A DNA stretch of 64,000 nt from Colwellia sp. D2M02 (GTDB lineage: Bacteria; Pseudomonadota; Gammaproteobacteria; Enterobacterales; Alteromonadaceae), in the NCBI RefSeq assembly GCF_018860755.1, contig NZ_JAHKPW010000070.1, positions 320,235-384,234 of the forward strand, in the 5' to 3' direction. The translations under genes and the position numbers were made by a program. Below, piece after piece: positions 25,582-35,729 of the stretch. The notes below the pieces were generated by a model. That model searched no databases and was not told the DNA's origin. It worked only from the letters and a program-made list of their open reading frames with translations. Within the stretch, counting starts at the first letter, position 1, and each line of letters opens with the position of its first letter.

Positions 25582-26349
25582 ATGAGCTCAGCTACCAGTC
25601 CAGTTAATAGTAAATTAAGAAATGTTATGACAGAAAAAACACATAAAACCATAGAGCAAGCTGAACAAGAAGGTAAGTACATTCGTAAAGTTCGTAGCTT
25701 TGTTAAGCGCGAAGGGCGATTAACTAAAGGACAAGAGCGAGCGTTAACGGATCATTGGCAAAATATGGGGTTAAATCACAGCGATGGTTTAATTGATGTA
25801 CAAGCTTTATTTGGCAACGATAACCCTGTGGTGTTAGAAATAGGTTTTGGTATGGGCAAGTCGTTGGTTGAAATGGCTAAAGCAGCGCCTGAGCTTAACT
25901 TTATTGGTATTGAAGTTCACAAGCCGGGAGTTGGCGCTTGTATTTCTTTAGCGGTAGAGCAAGAAGTTAGTAACCTAAAGGTTTATGAGCACGATGCTAT
26001 AGAAATATTAGCCGATTGTATTGCTGATAATAGCTTAAATACAGTGCAGTTGTTTTTTCCTGACCCTTGGCATAAAAAGAAACACCATAAACGTCGAATT
26101 GTACAAGCTGACTTTGTTGAGAGTATTCGTAACAAACTAAAAGTTGGTGGTGTTTTTCACATGGCAACTGACTGGGAAAACTATGCGGAATGTATGTTAG
26201 AAGACATGCAAAACTCGCCGGGATATGAAAACTTATCAGAAACCAATGATTATGTACCTCGCCCAGATTCTCGTCCGTTAACAAAATTTGAAAACCGTGG
26301 TCAGCGTTTAGGTCATGGCGTTTGGGATTTACAGTTCAAAAAATCATAG
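25582..26349 (+). CDS. trmB: tRNA (guanine-N7-)-methyltransferase TrmB
   Basis: Methylates G46 in the variable loop of tRNAs using SAM. The Rossmann motif is [11 protein letters not shown] (84-94), followed by [11 protein letters not shown] and the family signature [15 protein letters not shown] (158-172), ending [12 protein letters not shown]. 255 residues from the ATG at 25582; an in-frame ATG at 25627 (MTEKTHK) is a possible alternative, since neither has a strong ribosome site. A clear terminator follows. Confidence 0.95.
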   Translation: MSSATSPVNSKLRNVMTEKTHKTIEQAEQEGKYIRKVRSFVKREGRLTKGQERALTDHWQNMGLNHSDGLIDVQALFGNDNPVVLEIGFGMGKSLVEMAKAAPELNFIGIEVHKPGVGACISLAVEQEVSNLKVYEHDAIEILADCIADNSLNTVQLFFPDPWHKKKHHKRRIVQADFVESIRNKLKVGGVFHMATDWENYAECMLEDMQNSPGYENLSETNDYVPRPDSRPLTKFENRGQRLGHGVWDLQFKKS

Positions 26350-26420
26350 CGCTAAAGCCATAGTGCTTAAGTTATAATGCTTAAGTCGTAGCGATTAAAA
26401 TGTTCTGCCCAGTTTAATGA

Positions 26421-26460
26421 AAAAGCGATATCCATTTTATGGATATCGCTTTTTTGTTTT
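26421..26460 (+). terminator. terminator after trmB
   Basis: AAAAGCGATATCCA pairs with TGGATATCGCTTTT, followed by TTTGTTTT. It may also act for the convergent gene at 26492-26833. Confidence 0.9.
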
Positions 26461-26491
26461 ATATTCTTTATTGTATGCGCTTTACGTTATA

Positions 26492-26833
26492 TTAAGGTAA
26501 GTATTGTCGCTCTACATGAAAGAGATGCTGGGCATTACGCAAATTACCGCTATCTTTTAACCACTGTTGATCTATTATTTCTCGCTGCAATGCCGCATGA
26601 AGAATTCTACTTTTGTATTGAGTCCAAAAAGCAATGGTTGCTTCTTGATGACAAGCATTGTTAGGGTAAACATCGCTACGAGTTTCTTCTAACTCAGCAA
26701 TAATATTATCAATAACTTGGCTTTTTAATTCTCTATCTATTAGCTGCTTAAAGCGAGTAAATCGCTTAGCTTTTACCAGTTGCCATATTAACCAAAGTAA
26801 TGCGAGTAATGCTAATAACGCAATAATTTCCAT
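26492..26833 (-). CDS. hypothetical membrane-anchored protein
   Basis: A 113-residue protein with one N-terminal hydrophobic helix (IIALLALLALLWLIWQLV) followed by a charged helical region (RFTRFKQLIDRELKSQV, then IIAELEETR) and no recognised motif. Type-II-like topology with a cytoplasmic or periplasmic helical domain. AGGATAA precedes the ATG. It stands alone, convergent with trmB. I do not recognise a family. Confidence 0.6.
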   Translation of the reverse strand: MEIIALLALLALLWLIWQLVKAKRFTRFKQLIDRELKSQVIDNIIAELEETRSDVYPNNACHQEATIAFWTQYKSRILHAALQREIIDQQWLKDSGNLRNAQHLFHVERQYLP

Positions 26834-27100
26834 CAGTTATCCTCTATAAATTCATCGCAGTATAATAACACTTAAATATAAATTTTTATCTAGGGGCTTA
26901 TATTAACTTAAAACCGTATTTTTTGATGTGCTTATTGAGTATTTTCATTGATGTGGTGTACAGACAGGAGAAGGACATTGCGGGTTAGCACTGATGTTAA
27001 TGGAGCAAAAACTTAACTTACCGTAACGTAATAAAAGAACTGATTATTTATTTGTAGTTAGTTAAACTGAAGCTAATTATAAATCACTGGATTGTAAACC

Positions 27101-28150
27101 ATGAAAAGAGCGTTATTATTTTCAATTGTCATGCTAACAATGATGTATGGCAATGTAATACAGGCAGCAGAAAACTCAATACAGAAACTTTATAAAACGG
27201 TTAACCCTGCAGTTGTAGAATTACATGTTCAATCAATTGCTGCGCCTAAAGCTGGCCAAGTTTCATATAGCGCTGATCAAGCTGAAAAGTCGACCTCGTT
27301 AGGCTCAGGTGCGTTAGTAAGTAAAGAAGGGCGCATACTTACTGCAGCTCATGTAGTAGATAAAGCAACCGCCATTGAAGTTGTTTTTTCTAATGGCAGT
27401 AAAAGTACTGGTCATGTGGTATGGATAGAGCCATTAATTGATCTTGCGATGATCCAAGTGAGTAAAGTACCTAGTGCTGTTAAGCCACTCGCATTAGCTA
27501 AAGCTAAAAATTACCAAGTAGGGGAGCAAGTTGTTGTTATTGGCGCACCTTATGGAGTAAGTCATAGTTTGTCTGTGGGTTATTTAAGTGGTATTCGTGA
27601 TGGTAAAAAAATTCCAGGCAGCAATTTAGTACCAAGGCTATTACAAACTGATGCAGCGATAAATATGGGTAACTCTGGTGGCCCTATGTTTAACCTTAAT
27701 GGCGAAATAGTGGGTATTGTGAGTCATATTTTGTCTAAAACCGGTGGTAGCAATGGTTTAGGCTTTGTGGTTTCTGTTGATACTATTCACGATGTAATTA
27801 ATGGTGACCCTGGTACTTTTTCTGGTTTCATTCCTTTTTTACTTAATAAAGAACAGTCTTACGCCTTAAATAATGCAGCAGGGCATGGCATGTTAATTCA
27901 GCACGTTATTCCTGGAACTTTAGCCGATAAACTTGGCTTTAAAGGCGGTAATATTAATGTTGTTATTGGTCATACTCCAGTTTTGTTAGGTGGAGATATT
28001 TTACTTGAAGTTGCTGGCTATACTATTACAGACTTAGCCTCAGCGATTATGATGAAGCAAAAGCTTGCTGGTTATAGCAAAGGTGACAAAGTTAATTTTA
28101 AGTTCTTACGTAATGGTGCACTTAAAGAAGTATCGTGGGTTATTGAATAG
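27101..28150 (+). CDS. periplasmic DegP/HtrA-type serine protease with one PDZ domain
   Basis: A 349-residue protein: signal peptide (1-22, ending IQAAE), then a chymotrypsin-like S1C protease with His84 in TAAHVV, Asp114 in LIDLAMI and Ser192 in GNSGGPMF, so the catalytic triad is complete. A single C-terminal PDZ-like domain follows (GMLIQHVIPGTLADKLGFKGG, then GGDILLEVAG). It is shorter than DegP/DegQ, which have two PDZ domains, and has a soluble signal peptide instead of the DegS anchor. Probable role is protein quality control in the periplasm; the substrate is unknown. Stands alone, with a GntR regulator 168 bp downstream. Confidence 0.87.
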   Translation: MKRALLFSIVMLTMMYGNVIQAAENSIQKLYKTVNPAVVELHVQSIAAPKAGQVSYSADQAEKSTSLGSGALVSKEGRILTAAHVVDKATAIEVVFSNGSKSTGHVVWIEPLIDLAMIQVSKVPSAVKPLALAKAKNYQVGEQVVVIGAPYGVSHSLSVGYLSGIRDGKKIPGSNLVPRLLQTDAAINMGNSGGPMFNLNGEIVGIVSHILSKTGGSNGLGFVVSVDTIHDVINGDPGTFSGFIPFLLNKEQSYALNNAAGHGMLIQHVIPGTLADKLGFKGGNINVVIGHTPVLLGGDILLEVAGYTITDLASAIMMKQKLAGYSKGDKVNFKFLRNGALKEVSWVIE

Positions 28151-28318
28151 ATATAGCTTACGAATAGCGTCAATCATTATAGTATTTTTGACGCTTTATT
28201 GATCTGGTTTTGAAGTTGGTTATATAGGCTACTCGTTAGTAGTTCAGTTTAGAGTTATTAATATTTGGCTTTTATAATCAATATTCTATGATGATAATTA
28301 AATTGGTTTGGGCGCTTT

Positions 28319-28993
28319 ATGAGCATAGTATATAAAACTAGAACACAATTAGTGGTAGAAGCGCTAAGAGAAAAAATCCTCAGTGGTGAAATAAAAGCGG
28401 GAGAGCCATTAAGGCAAGCGGCATTGGCGCAAGAGCTTAATGTTAGTCGTATCCCTATTCGTGAAGCATTATTGCAATTAGAGGGCGAAGGTTTAGTGAC
28501 CTTTGAAGCTCACAAAGGTGCAACGGCGACACAATTAAATTCTAACCATGTTGCCGAGTTGTTTGATTTACGCGTAATGCTTGAATGTGACTTACTCGCC
28601 GCGTCACTACCTTTACTCACTCATGAAAAGCTGGAAGAGGCGACTGAGATTTTAGCCGCACTCGATAATGCGCTAGGTAAAGAAAATGCCACGAATACTT
28701 GGAGTGAATTAAATGCTAAGTACCATAATTGCTTATATTCCGCAGCAAATAAACCACAAACTCAAGAATTAGTGAATACCTTAAATAAAAATGCTGATCG
28801 TTATATTCGTATGCATTTATTATGGGCTGGTGGCATCTCTAAAGCAGGCCCTGAACATGCACAAATTTTAACTGCGTGTAAAGTTGGGGACGTTGAACAA
28901 GCCGTGGCTATTTTAAAGCATCATATTTTAAGCTCCAAAGAAGCCATTAAAAGCTTTCTTATACAAAGAGAGTGCGCTGAAAATTTACCCTAA
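28319..28993 (+). CDS. GntR-family (FCD) transcription regulator
   Basis: A 224-residue regulator. The N-terminal winged helix (about 8-75) includes the GEIKAGEPLRQAALAQELNV and SRIPIREALLQLEGEGLV elements typical of GntR. An all-helical FCD effector-binding domain (ELFDLRVMLECDLL, then YHNCLYSAANKPQTQELV and a late H in HHILSSKEA) follows. It has the FCD residues expected for a metal-binding carboxylate sensor. Its target cannot be read from context; the SulP transporter lies 213 bp downstream and is a candidate. Confidence 0.9.
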   Translation: MSIVYKTRTQLVVEALREKILSGEIKAGEPLRQAALAQELNVSRIPIREALLQLEGEGLVTFEAHKGATATQLNSNHVAELFDLRVMLECDLLAASLPLLTHEKLEEATEILAALDNALGKENATNTWSELNAKYHNCLYSAANKPQTQELVNTLNKNADRYIRMHLLWAGGISKAGPEHAQILTACKVGDVEQAVAILKHHILSSKEAIKSFLIQRECAENLP

Positions 28994-29206
28994 GGTAATA
29001 TACGCTTATTCAAGCATCAGTAATTGTTACAGTGTTGTAAAAGTAAGCAAATATTGACTTTTTCCGTTGATATCTATAGTATTCCCGCGCTTAAAAATCA
29101 CAGAAATCCTTCCTGTTATCGCCTATGCTTAGGTGATAGTTACAGCTAATTACTTAGTAAGTTATTAAATCACTAATAATATACTAATAAAACCAATGAG
29201 ATAAAA

Positions 29207-30736
29207 ATGTTTGAATTACACGCTAGTAAAGTCTCTAACATGAAAAATGATGTGCTATCAGGTTTAACGGTTGCCTTAGCACTTGTACCTGAAGCCGTTG
29301 CCTTTGCCTTTGTTGCTGGCGTAGAGCCTTTAGTCGGTTTGTATGCGGCCTTTATGGTGGGGTTAATTACCGCTATTTTTGGTGGTCGCCCAGGAATGAT
29401 TTCTGGTGCAACGGGTGCTATGGCTGTTGTTATGGTGAGTTTAGTCGCCATTCATGGGGTTGAGTACCTATTTGCCACCGTATTGTTGACTGGTATTTTA
29501 CAAATTCTCGCGGGAGTATTTAAACTCGGTAAATTTATTCGGTTAGTGCCACATCCAGTGATGTTAGGTTTTGTTAATGGTTTAGCTATTGTTATTTTCT
29601 TAGCGCAGCTTGGACAATTTAAAGTGACTAACAGTGCAGGAGAGCTTGAATGGATGCAAGGAGCACCATTGTATATCATGGCGGGCTTAATTATTCTGAC
29701 CATGGCAATTATTCATTTATTTCCAAAACTAACTAAAGCGGTTCCATCTACCCTTGTTGCCATTGTTAGTGTCTCAGTGCTTGTTTTCGCAATTGATTTA
29801 GACACCAAGCTAGTTGGTGATGTTGCCTCTATTGCTGGCGGTTTACCAACATTCTCTATTCCTGATGTTCCTTTTACCCTAGAAACTTTTAAAATAATTT
29901 TACCATTTGCGTTAGTACTTGCTGCTATTGGTTTAATTGAATCACTATTAACACTCACTTTAATTGACGAGTTAACGGGAACCCGTGGCCAAAGTAATAA
30001 AGAGTGTGTTGCTCAAGGTGCAGCAAACACAGTAAATGGCTTTTTTGGCGGTATGGGTGGTTGTGCCATGATTGGTCAATCTATGATTAATGTTAACTCA
30101 GGTGGCCGAGGTCGTGCATCAGGGATAACAGCAGCGTTAGCGTTACTTGGCTTTATTTTATTTACTTCTGACTTAATTGAACAAATACCATTAGCAGCGT
30201 TGGTTGGTGTTATGTTTATTGTTGTTATTGGTACATTTGAATGGTCGAGTTTTAGGATTTTAAACAAAGTACCTAAAGCCGATGCCTTTGTTATTATTTT
30301 AGTTTCGGGTGTTACCGTATATTCAGATCTTGCGGTAGCCGTGGTAGTTGGTGTTATTGTTTCAGCGTTAGTTTTTGCTTGGGAACATGCTAAACAAATT
30401 CGGGTAACACGCTCACTGACTGAAAGCGGCTCAACTTATTATGAAGTTGATGGTGCGATATTCTTCGGCTCTATTGCTAACTTCTTAGAGCAGTTTACGC
30501 CAGAAGATGATAGTGAAGATGTCATTGTTGAGTTTAAAAATGCACGTGTTGTTGACCACTCTGCTATTGAAGCTATTGACACCTTGGCTGAGCGTTATTT
30601 ATCGCGCAATAAAACTATGCATTTAAAGCATTTAAATGAAGAGTGTAAATTACTGCTCGAAAAAGCAGATAAGCTTGTTGAACTTAATGTTATAGAAGAC
30701 CCTGACTACCATATTGTTAGTGACAAACTAGCGTAG
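29207..30736 (+). CDS. SulP-family anion transporter with STAS domain
   Basis: A 509-residue inner-membrane transporter. The N-terminus has the SulP signature (NDVLSGLTVALALVPEAVAFA), followed by FGGRPGMISGATGAMAVV and 10-12 membrane helices. The last ~100 residues are a STAS domain (EVDGAIFFGSIANFLEQF, then a VVDHSAIEAID strand). SulP proteins move sulfate, bicarbonate or other anions with H+ or Na+; the substrate cannot be chosen from sequence. Followed by a large inverted-repeat structure that probably terminates transcription. Confidence 0.9.
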   Translation: MFELHASKVSNMKNDVLSGLTVALALVPEAVAFAFVAGVEPLVGLYAAFMVGLITAIFGGRPGMISGATGAMAVVMVSLVAIHGVEYLFATVLLTGILQILAGVFKLGKFIRLVPHPVMLGFVNGLAIVIFLAQLGQFKVTNSAGELEWMQGAPLYIMAGLIILTMAIIHLFPKLTKAVPSTLVAIVSVSVLVFAIDLDTKLVGDVASIAGGLPTFSIPDVPFTLETFKIILPFALVLAAIGLIESLLTLTLIDELTGTRGQSNKECVAQGAANTVNGFFGGMGGCAMIGQSMINVNSGGRGRASGITAALALLGFILFTSDLIEQIPLAALVGVMFIVVIGTFEWSSFRILNKVPKADAFVIILVSGVTVYSDLAVAVVVGVIVSALVFAWEHAKQIRVTRSLTESGSTYYEVDGAIFFGSIANFLEQFTPEDDSEDVIVEFKNARVVDHSAIEAIDTLAERYLSRNKTMHLKHLNEECKLLLEKADKLVELNVIEDPDYHIVSDKLA

Positions 30737-30759
30737 CGGTTTTCTTTCCTTTTCTTATT

Positions 30760-30873
30760 AATGCGCTGTAAGTTATACTCTTATACACGCTCCACCTGAA
30801 GATGCAGGGTTCAGCTCTAATTAGAAGCGAGCATCTTTAAGTGGTACGGGTACATAACTACAGCGCATTTTTT
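30760..30873 (+). ncRNA. large two-stem structured element after the SulP gene (terminator or small RNA)
   Basis: Outer stem: AATGCGCTGTAAGTTAT (30760-30776) pairs with ATAACTACAGCGCATT (30854-30869) with one bulged A. Inner stem: CCACCTGAAGATGC (30792-30805) pairs with GCATCTTTAAGTGG (30831-30844) with two G-U pairs. A T run follows the outer stem (30868-30873). This is too long for a simple terminator, so a small RNA or a MITE is possible. Confidence 0.55.
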
Positions 30874-30908
30874 ATAAGTGCTATTGATAAAACCTTTGTG
30901 AAAATTAA

Positions 30909-31232
30909 ATGCAATTAGAGTTTTTTGATGTTCCAAGCCCATGTGTCGGAATTTGCCAAGCAGATGACAAAGGTCATTGTATTGGCTGTATGCGTACGCG
31001 TGACGAACGCTTGAATTGGTCGAGCTTTAATCATGATGATAAGCAAAAAGTAATCAAGCGCTGTCAGCAACGTAAAAAACGTAAAGCAGGGGCCGCTAAA
31101 GTTAAAGTGGTGGAGCAAGAAGTAGCAAAAAGCCCACAACCCTCATTACTAGACCCACCAGCTAAATCCAACCAAGCCAATAGCAGTATTGCAAATGACG
31201 ATAGTTTAGATTTCAGTGATTTTGATCTCTAG
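30909..31232 (+). CDS. DUF1289 small Cys-rich protein
   Basis: A 107-residue protein. The N-terminal half is the DUF1289 domain: SPCVGICQADDKGHCIGCMRT with four cysteines in C-x3-C-x7-C-x2-C spacing, followed by the conserved R-x-E-R-x-x-W segment (RDERLNWSSF). The C-terminal half is a basic then low-complexity tail. The cysteines probably bind a metal or cluster; function is unknown. Stands alone. Confidence 0.88.
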   Translation: MQLEFFDVPSPCVGICQADDKGHCIGCMRTRDERLNWSSFNHDDKQKVIKRCQQRKKRKAGAAKVKVVEQEVAKSPQPSLLDPPAKSNQANSSIANDDSLDFSDFDL

Positions 31233-31309
31233 TCTAAAATATTTCAATATTGTCATACCCTTTAAATAGGGATAAGTTAGCGATAGTTTTCACACCACGG
31301 ACGTTACTT

Positions 31310-31559
31310 ATGACTTTAAAAACCGTTATTCCTGTAGTGCTGAGAAACCCCTCTTACTGACAATGCTATTGAACAATTTATGCATAAACACAGTAGTGCC
31401 CCAATTAACTTTATTGATATGAAAGATTTATCGTCAGCTCCAGGTGATTTACAAGTTTTTGCAAATGACTATCAACAAACGTTGCCGAGTAATGAATGGC
31501 GTAAATATTGGGGTGGTATTTTTATTATTAAAAATATTACACCAGCGACTTATCATTAA
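31310..31559 (+). pseudogene. short frameshifted gene of unknown family
   Basis: An ATG at 31310 starts MTLKTVIPVVLRNPS and then stops within 17 codons. The adjoining frame continues with coding-like sequence LTDNAIEQFMHKHSSAPINF and on to KNITPATYH, ending TAA 31557-31559. A one-base shift near 31350 joins both into an ~82-residue protein. The second part alone (ATG 31380) would be 59 residues. I recognise no family. Confidence 0.5.
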
Positions 31560-31761
31560 TAACGGTAAGCGCATTAAATTCTGTTATCTGTGTACAGTTA
31601 ATGTCGTGATTTTTTATGGGGTTGTTGCTAAATTGCTCAGTTTGATGGATTATGTAGCAACCAATACCTTTTATCGAAAAAAAGTTATAAAACGGTTGCG
31701 ACACCAATTAAATCACTATATTATACGCGCACTTTCACGGACAAGCTCTGTTTAAGTAGAT

Positions 31762-31837
31762 GCCCCGATAGCTCAGTTGGTAGAGCAGAGGATTGAAAAT
31801 CCTCGTGTCCCTGGTTCAAATCCGGGTCGGGGCACCA
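31762..31837 (+). tRNA. tRNA-Phe (GAA), plus-strand copy
   Basis: 76-nt cloverleaf with acceptor GCCCCGA/TCGGGGC, anticodon loop TTGAAAA (GAA) and encoded CCA, identical to the minus-strand copy at 23146. A TATAATA-like -10 region (TATATTATAC near 31720-31729) lies ~35 bp upstream. Confidence 0.97.
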
Positions 31838-31847
31838 TATAAAAAGA

Positions 31848-31879
31848 GAAAGCCTACATTTTTTGTAGGCTTTTTTTTT
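31848..31879 (+). terminator. terminator after tRNA-Phe
   Basis: AAGCCTACA (31850-31858) pairs with TGTAGGCTT (31864-31872), followed by a run of T. Confidence 0.9.
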
Positions 31880-32423
31880 GCGTTAATTTCTGTGATTTTT
31901 CTATTTTAATTAATACTCCCTCAAATTAGCTCGCTAGTTTTTTACCTTAAGTTCTTCCCTTAAGGTTTTGATTTCTTCTCGGTTAAACCTTAATCACGCG
32001 TTCTAACCTAATTGCTACCAGCTACCAATTTCACCTTGTACTTATTGTTAAACGTATTGGGTTTTCTTTACTAAAAAAGGCTGTTTTTTTATCACGTATA
32101 AATATTTGGTTGATTTATAGTCAAAATAAAGGAAAAAATTATATTAATAGACTAAATTGTAATGAAAAATAGCGAATGGTCGTAGAACAAAAAGGGCGTT
32201 TTATGGTAATATCGCGCCAGAAAATTTTAACTTAGAGCCGGTGGGTCTGCTTCTCTAATGGCAACATTAAAAAAGTATGTACTCACTGAAATACACTGAA
32301 GTTGGCAAGTTAAGTTTTATCTAATTGATATCTAAGGATTAATTTAAACTTAATTCTAAGGTGTTTATTAGATAAGTTAATGAACTAGCTTTTATACTCC
32401 CATCAAAAGTAGTGCAAGTGTTT
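31880..32423. other. leader and promoter region of the nqr operon
   Basis: About 540 bp without a plausible gene. It must contain the nqr promoter. A GC-richer patch (GAGCCGGTGGGTCTGCTTC near 32235-32253) stands out, but I cannot assign it to a known operator or riboswitch. Confidence 0.45.
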
Positions 32424-33761
32424 ATGATTACAATAAAAAAAGGCTTGGATGTTCCTGTTAAAGGTGCTCCCCAGCAGGTAATCCATGATGGTCCGTCCAT
32501 CAAAACCGTTGCAACACTCGGTGAAGAGTTTGTGGGTATGCGTCCAACCATGTTTGTTAAAGTGGGTGATCGCGTTAAAAAAGGTCAGGATCTTTTTGAA
32601 GATAAGAAAAATCCTGGCGTTAAATTCACAGCTCAAGCCGCCGGTGTTGTTAAAGAAATTAACCGTGGTGAAAAACGTGTTTTACAATCAGTAGTTATCA
32701 ATGTTGATGGTTACGATCAAGAAACATTTACCAGTTACCCAGCAAGCGAGTTAGCTTCTATCTCACGTGAGAACGTGACGAAGAACTTAATTGATTCTGG
32801 CTTGTGGACTGCGTTAAGAACTCGCCCATTTAGCAAAATACCCGCAGTAGATAGCACGCCTGTAGCAATCTTTGTTAGCGCTATGGATACTAATCCATTA
32901 GCCGCTGATCCAGAAGTTGTTATTGGTGAGCAAAGCGAAGCATTTAAAAATGGTTTAACCATTTTATCTCGCCTAACTGACGGTGAAGTATTTGTTAGCA
33001 AAGCTCCAGGTGCAAATATCCCTGTTGATAGCAATGCAACCGTTACTGAATTTAAGGGTAAACACCCTGCTGGTTTAGTTGGTACGCACATCCACTTTTT
33101 AAAGCCTGTTAGTGCTGACAAAGTGGTATGGCACATTGGCTATCAAGATGTAATTGCTTTTGCTAAGTTATTCACTACTGGTGAATTAGATAGTACACGT
33201 GTTATTTCGCTTGCAGGCCCTGCTGCGAAAAACCCGCGTTTAGTTCGCACTGTTTTAGGCGCTTGTACAGCTCAATTAACCGCTGATGAAGCTGTTGATG
33301 GTGAACTACGTGTAGTTTCTGGTTCGTTATTATTAGGTGCTACAGCTTCTGCTGTTCACGGCTACCTTGGTCGTTACCATGTTCAAGTTTCATTGATTCT
33401 TGAAGGTCGTGAAAAAGAGTTTATGGGCTATATGTACCCAGGACCTAATAAGTTCTCAGTAACTCGTGCTTTCATGTCGCATTTATTCCCAAGTAAATTG
33501 TTCAACATGACGACCACCACTAATGGTAGTTCGCGTGCTATGGTGCCAATTGGCAACTATGAGCGTGTTATGCCTTTAGATATTTTACCTACCTTATTAT
33601 TACGCGATCTTTGTGCCGGTGATACCGACAGCGCGCAACAACTAGGTGCCTTAGAGCTAGACGAAGAAGATTTAGCGCTTTGTACATTTGTTTGCCCAGG
33701 CAAAACAGATTACAGCGTACTTCTACGTGATTGCCTAACCACAATCGAGAAGGAAGGTTAG
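32424..33761 (+). CDS. nqrA: Na+-translocating NADH:quinone reductase subunit A
   Basis: A 445-residue protein starting [16 protein letters not shown] at the ATG 32424. An in-frame GTG at 32412 would add four residues not seen in the family. Cytoplasmic subunit of the Na+-NQR complex with no cofactor-binding transmembrane part; contains the biotinyl-lipoyl-like N-terminal fold and the [13 protein letters not shown] segment. First gene of nqrABCDEF, read with 2-bp to 60-bp spacing. The complex oxidises NADH, reduces ubiquinone and exports Na+. Confidence 0.97.
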   Translation: MITIKKGLDVPVKGAPQQVIHDGPSIKTVATLGEEFVGMRPTMFVKVGDRVKKGQDLFEDKKNPGVKFTAQAAGVVKEINRGEKRVLQSVVINVDGYDQETFTSYPASELASISRENVTKNLIDSGLWTALRTRPFSKIPAVDSTPVAIFVSAMDTNPLAADPEVVIGEQSEAFKNGLTILSRLTDGEVFVSKAPGANIPVDSNATVTEFKGKHPAGLVGTHIHFLKPVSADKVVWHIGYQDVIAFAKLFTTGELDSTRVISLAGPAAKNPRLVRTVLGACTAQLTADEAVDGELRVVSGSLLLGATASAVHGYLGRYHVQVSLILEGREKEFMGYMYPGPNKFSVTRAFMSHLFPSKLFNMTTTTNGSSRAMVPIGNYERVMPLDILPTLLLRDLCAGDTDSAQQLGALELDEEDLALCTFVCPGKTDYSVLLRDCLTTIEKEG

Positions 33762-33763
33762 TC

Positions 33764-34966
33764 ATGGGCTTGAAAAAGTTTATTGAAGATATTGAGCCGC
33801 ATTTTGAAAAAGGCGGCAAACATGAAAAGTGGTTCGCGTTATATGAAGCCATTGCAACAGGTTTGTTTACTCCAGGTTATGTAAATAAAGGCAAAACTCA
33901 CCTTCGCGATAGTATTGACTTAAAACGTATCATGATCACTGTATGGTTGGCGGTTTTCCCTGCGATGTTCTTCGGCATGTATAACATTGGTTATCAAGCT
34001 GTAGATGCTTTAGCGTCGGGTTATGCTTTACCACAATCTTGGCAAGTTGATTTATTCACCTTTTTAGGTGGTGTATTAACTGCAGATGCTAGTACCTTTA
34101 GTATGATGCTATACGGTGCTTGTTTCTTCTTACCTATTTACGCCGTAACTTTTGTTGTTGGTGGTTTTTGGGAAGTATTATTTGCAGCGGTTCGTAAACA
34201 TGAAGTGAATGAAGGTTTCTTCGTTTCTTCTATTTTATTCGCGCTTATTCTTCCAGCTAGTATTCCATTATGGCAAGTCGCTATTGGTATTACTTTTGGT
34301 ATTGTTATCGCTAAAGAAATTTTCGGCGGTACAGGTAAAAACTTCTTAAACCCTGCATTAGCGGGTCGTGCGTTTTTATTCTTTGCTTACCCTGCTGAAA
34401 TTTCAGGTGATGCTGTTTGGGTTGCTGCTGACAGCTTCTCAGGTGCTACTATGCTAAGTGCAGCTAACCAAGGTCTTGTTGATTATTCAATGAACGCTGA
34501 TTGGTGGAATGCATTCTGGGGCTTCATCCCAGGTTCAGTTGGTGAAGTATCAACTTTTGCTATTTTACTTGGTGGTGCATATATCCTTTATAAAGGTATT
34601 GCTTCATGGCGCATCGTGTTAGGTGTGTTCGGCGGTATGGTTGCAACAGCATTCTTATTTAACGCTATTGGTAGTGACACTAACGCAATGTTTGCTATGC
34701 CTTGGTATTGGCACCTTGTTATTGGTGGCTTTGCTTTTGGTATGATGTTCATGGCAACAGACCCTGTATCTGCTTCATTCACTAATACTGGTAAATACTG
34801 GTTTGGTGCGTTAGTTGGTGTAATGGTTGTACTTGTGCGTGTTGTTAACCCAGCATTCCCAGAAGGTATGATGTTAGCTATTTTATTCGCTAACTTGTTT
34901 GCGCCATTGTTTGATTACTTTGTCGTTAAAGGCAACATTAAACGGAGGCTTGCACGCAATGTCTAG
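33764..34966 (+). CDS. nqrB: Na+-NQR subunit B (membrane, covalent FMN)
   Basis: 400 residues from the ATG 33764, preceded by GAAGGAAGG; the upstream open frame lies inside nqrA. Integral membrane subunit. The flavinylation motif SGAT is at residues 226-229, with Thr229 as the covalent FMN site attached by Apb[20 protein letters not shown] is the typical RnfD/NqrB stretch. Its stop overlaps the nqrC start by 8 bp. Confidence 0.97.
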   Translation: MGLKKFIEDIEPHFEKGGKHEKWFALYEAIATGLFTPGYVNKGKTHLRDSIDLKRIMITVWLAVFPAMFFGMYNIGYQAVDALASGYALPQSWQVDLFTFLGGVLTADASTFSMMLYGACFFLPIYAVTFVVGGFWEVLFAAVRKHEVNEGFFVSSILFALILPASIPLWQVAIGITFGIVIAKEIFGGTGKNFLNPALAGRAFLFFAYPAEISGDAVWVAADSFSGATMLSAANQGLVDYSMNADWWNAFWGFIPGSVGEVSTFAILLGGAYILYKGIASWRIVLGVFGGMVATAFLFNAIGSDTNAMFAMPWYWHLVIGGFAFGMMFMATDPVSASFTNTGKYWFGALVGVMVVLVRVVNPAFPEGMMLAILFANLFAPLFDYFVVKGNIKRRLARNV

Positions 34967-35729
34967 TAAGAAAGAAACATTCGGTAAAACGGTTGGTTTT
35001 GTATTCGCTGTTTGTGTTGTTTGTGCATTGTTAGTATCTTTTTCTGCGGTGCAGTTAAAGCCATTACAAAAAGCAAATAAATTACTTGATCAACAAACTA
35101 AAATTTTAGAAGCCTCTGGTCTTTTAGAAAAAGCAGGCAAAGACATTGTTAAAACTTACAATGAATATGTTGATGCGCGTATGATTGACTTAAGTACTGG
35201 TGAATTTATTGAAGGTGACGTAGTTAACTTTGATGAGCGCCGTAACTCTCGTGATAAAGCATTGTCAGTTAAACCTGAAAATGATATCGCGGGTATCAAT
35301 CGTCAATCTAAAACAGCGGTTGTTTATTTAGTCAAAAATGATTCAGGTGCTGTTGAAACAGTTGTATTACCTATCGTTGGTGCTGGTTTATGGGACTTAA
35401 TGTACGGTTACATCGGTTTAGAGTCTGACTTAAATACAGTAAAAAGCGTAATTTACTCTGACCATAAAGAAACTCCTGGATTAGGCGCTGAAGTTCTTAA
35501 CCCTAAGTGGAAAGCTCTTTGGCCAGGTAAAAAGATATATGACGAGCAAAACAACGTTGCTATTGAGTTAGTAAAAGGTGGTGCCAAAGCTGGTGATGTT
35601 CACGGTGTTGATGCGTTATCTGGTGCTACATTAACTAGTAATGGTGTTACTCACACGCTACAGTTTTGGTTTGGTAAAGAAGGTTATGCGCCTTTTATTG
35701 CTAACTATCGTGCAGAAGGGGTTAAATAA
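34959..35729 (+). CDS. nqrC: Na+-NQR subunit C (covalent FMN)
   Basis: 256 residues from ATG 34959 (behind CGGAGG); the earlier in-frame ATG lies within nqrB and is not used. One N-terminal membrane helix, then a periplasmic FMN domain with the flavinylation motif SGAT (221-224; Thr224). [11 protein letters not shown] precedes it as in the family. The stop shares one base with the nqrD start (TAATG). Confidence 0.97.
   Translation: MSSKKETFGKTVGFVFAVCVVCALLVSFSAVQLKPLQKANKLLDQQTKILEASGLLEKAGKDIVKTYNEYVDARMIDLSTGEFIEGDVVNFDERRNSRDKALSVKPENDIAGINRQSKTAVVYLVKNDSGAVETVVLPIVGAGLWDLMYGYIGLESDLNTVKSVIYSDHKETPGLGAEVLNPKWKALWPGKKIYDEQNNVAIELVKGGAKAGDVHGVDALSGATLTSNGVTHTLQFWFGKEGYAPFIANYRAEGVK

Noticed and set aside
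31444..31755. A 103-residue plus-strand ORF in front of the second tRNA-Phe
   Set aside because: It overlaps the decayed small gene in another frame, runs through the tRNA promoter region and has no coding character or homology that I recognise.
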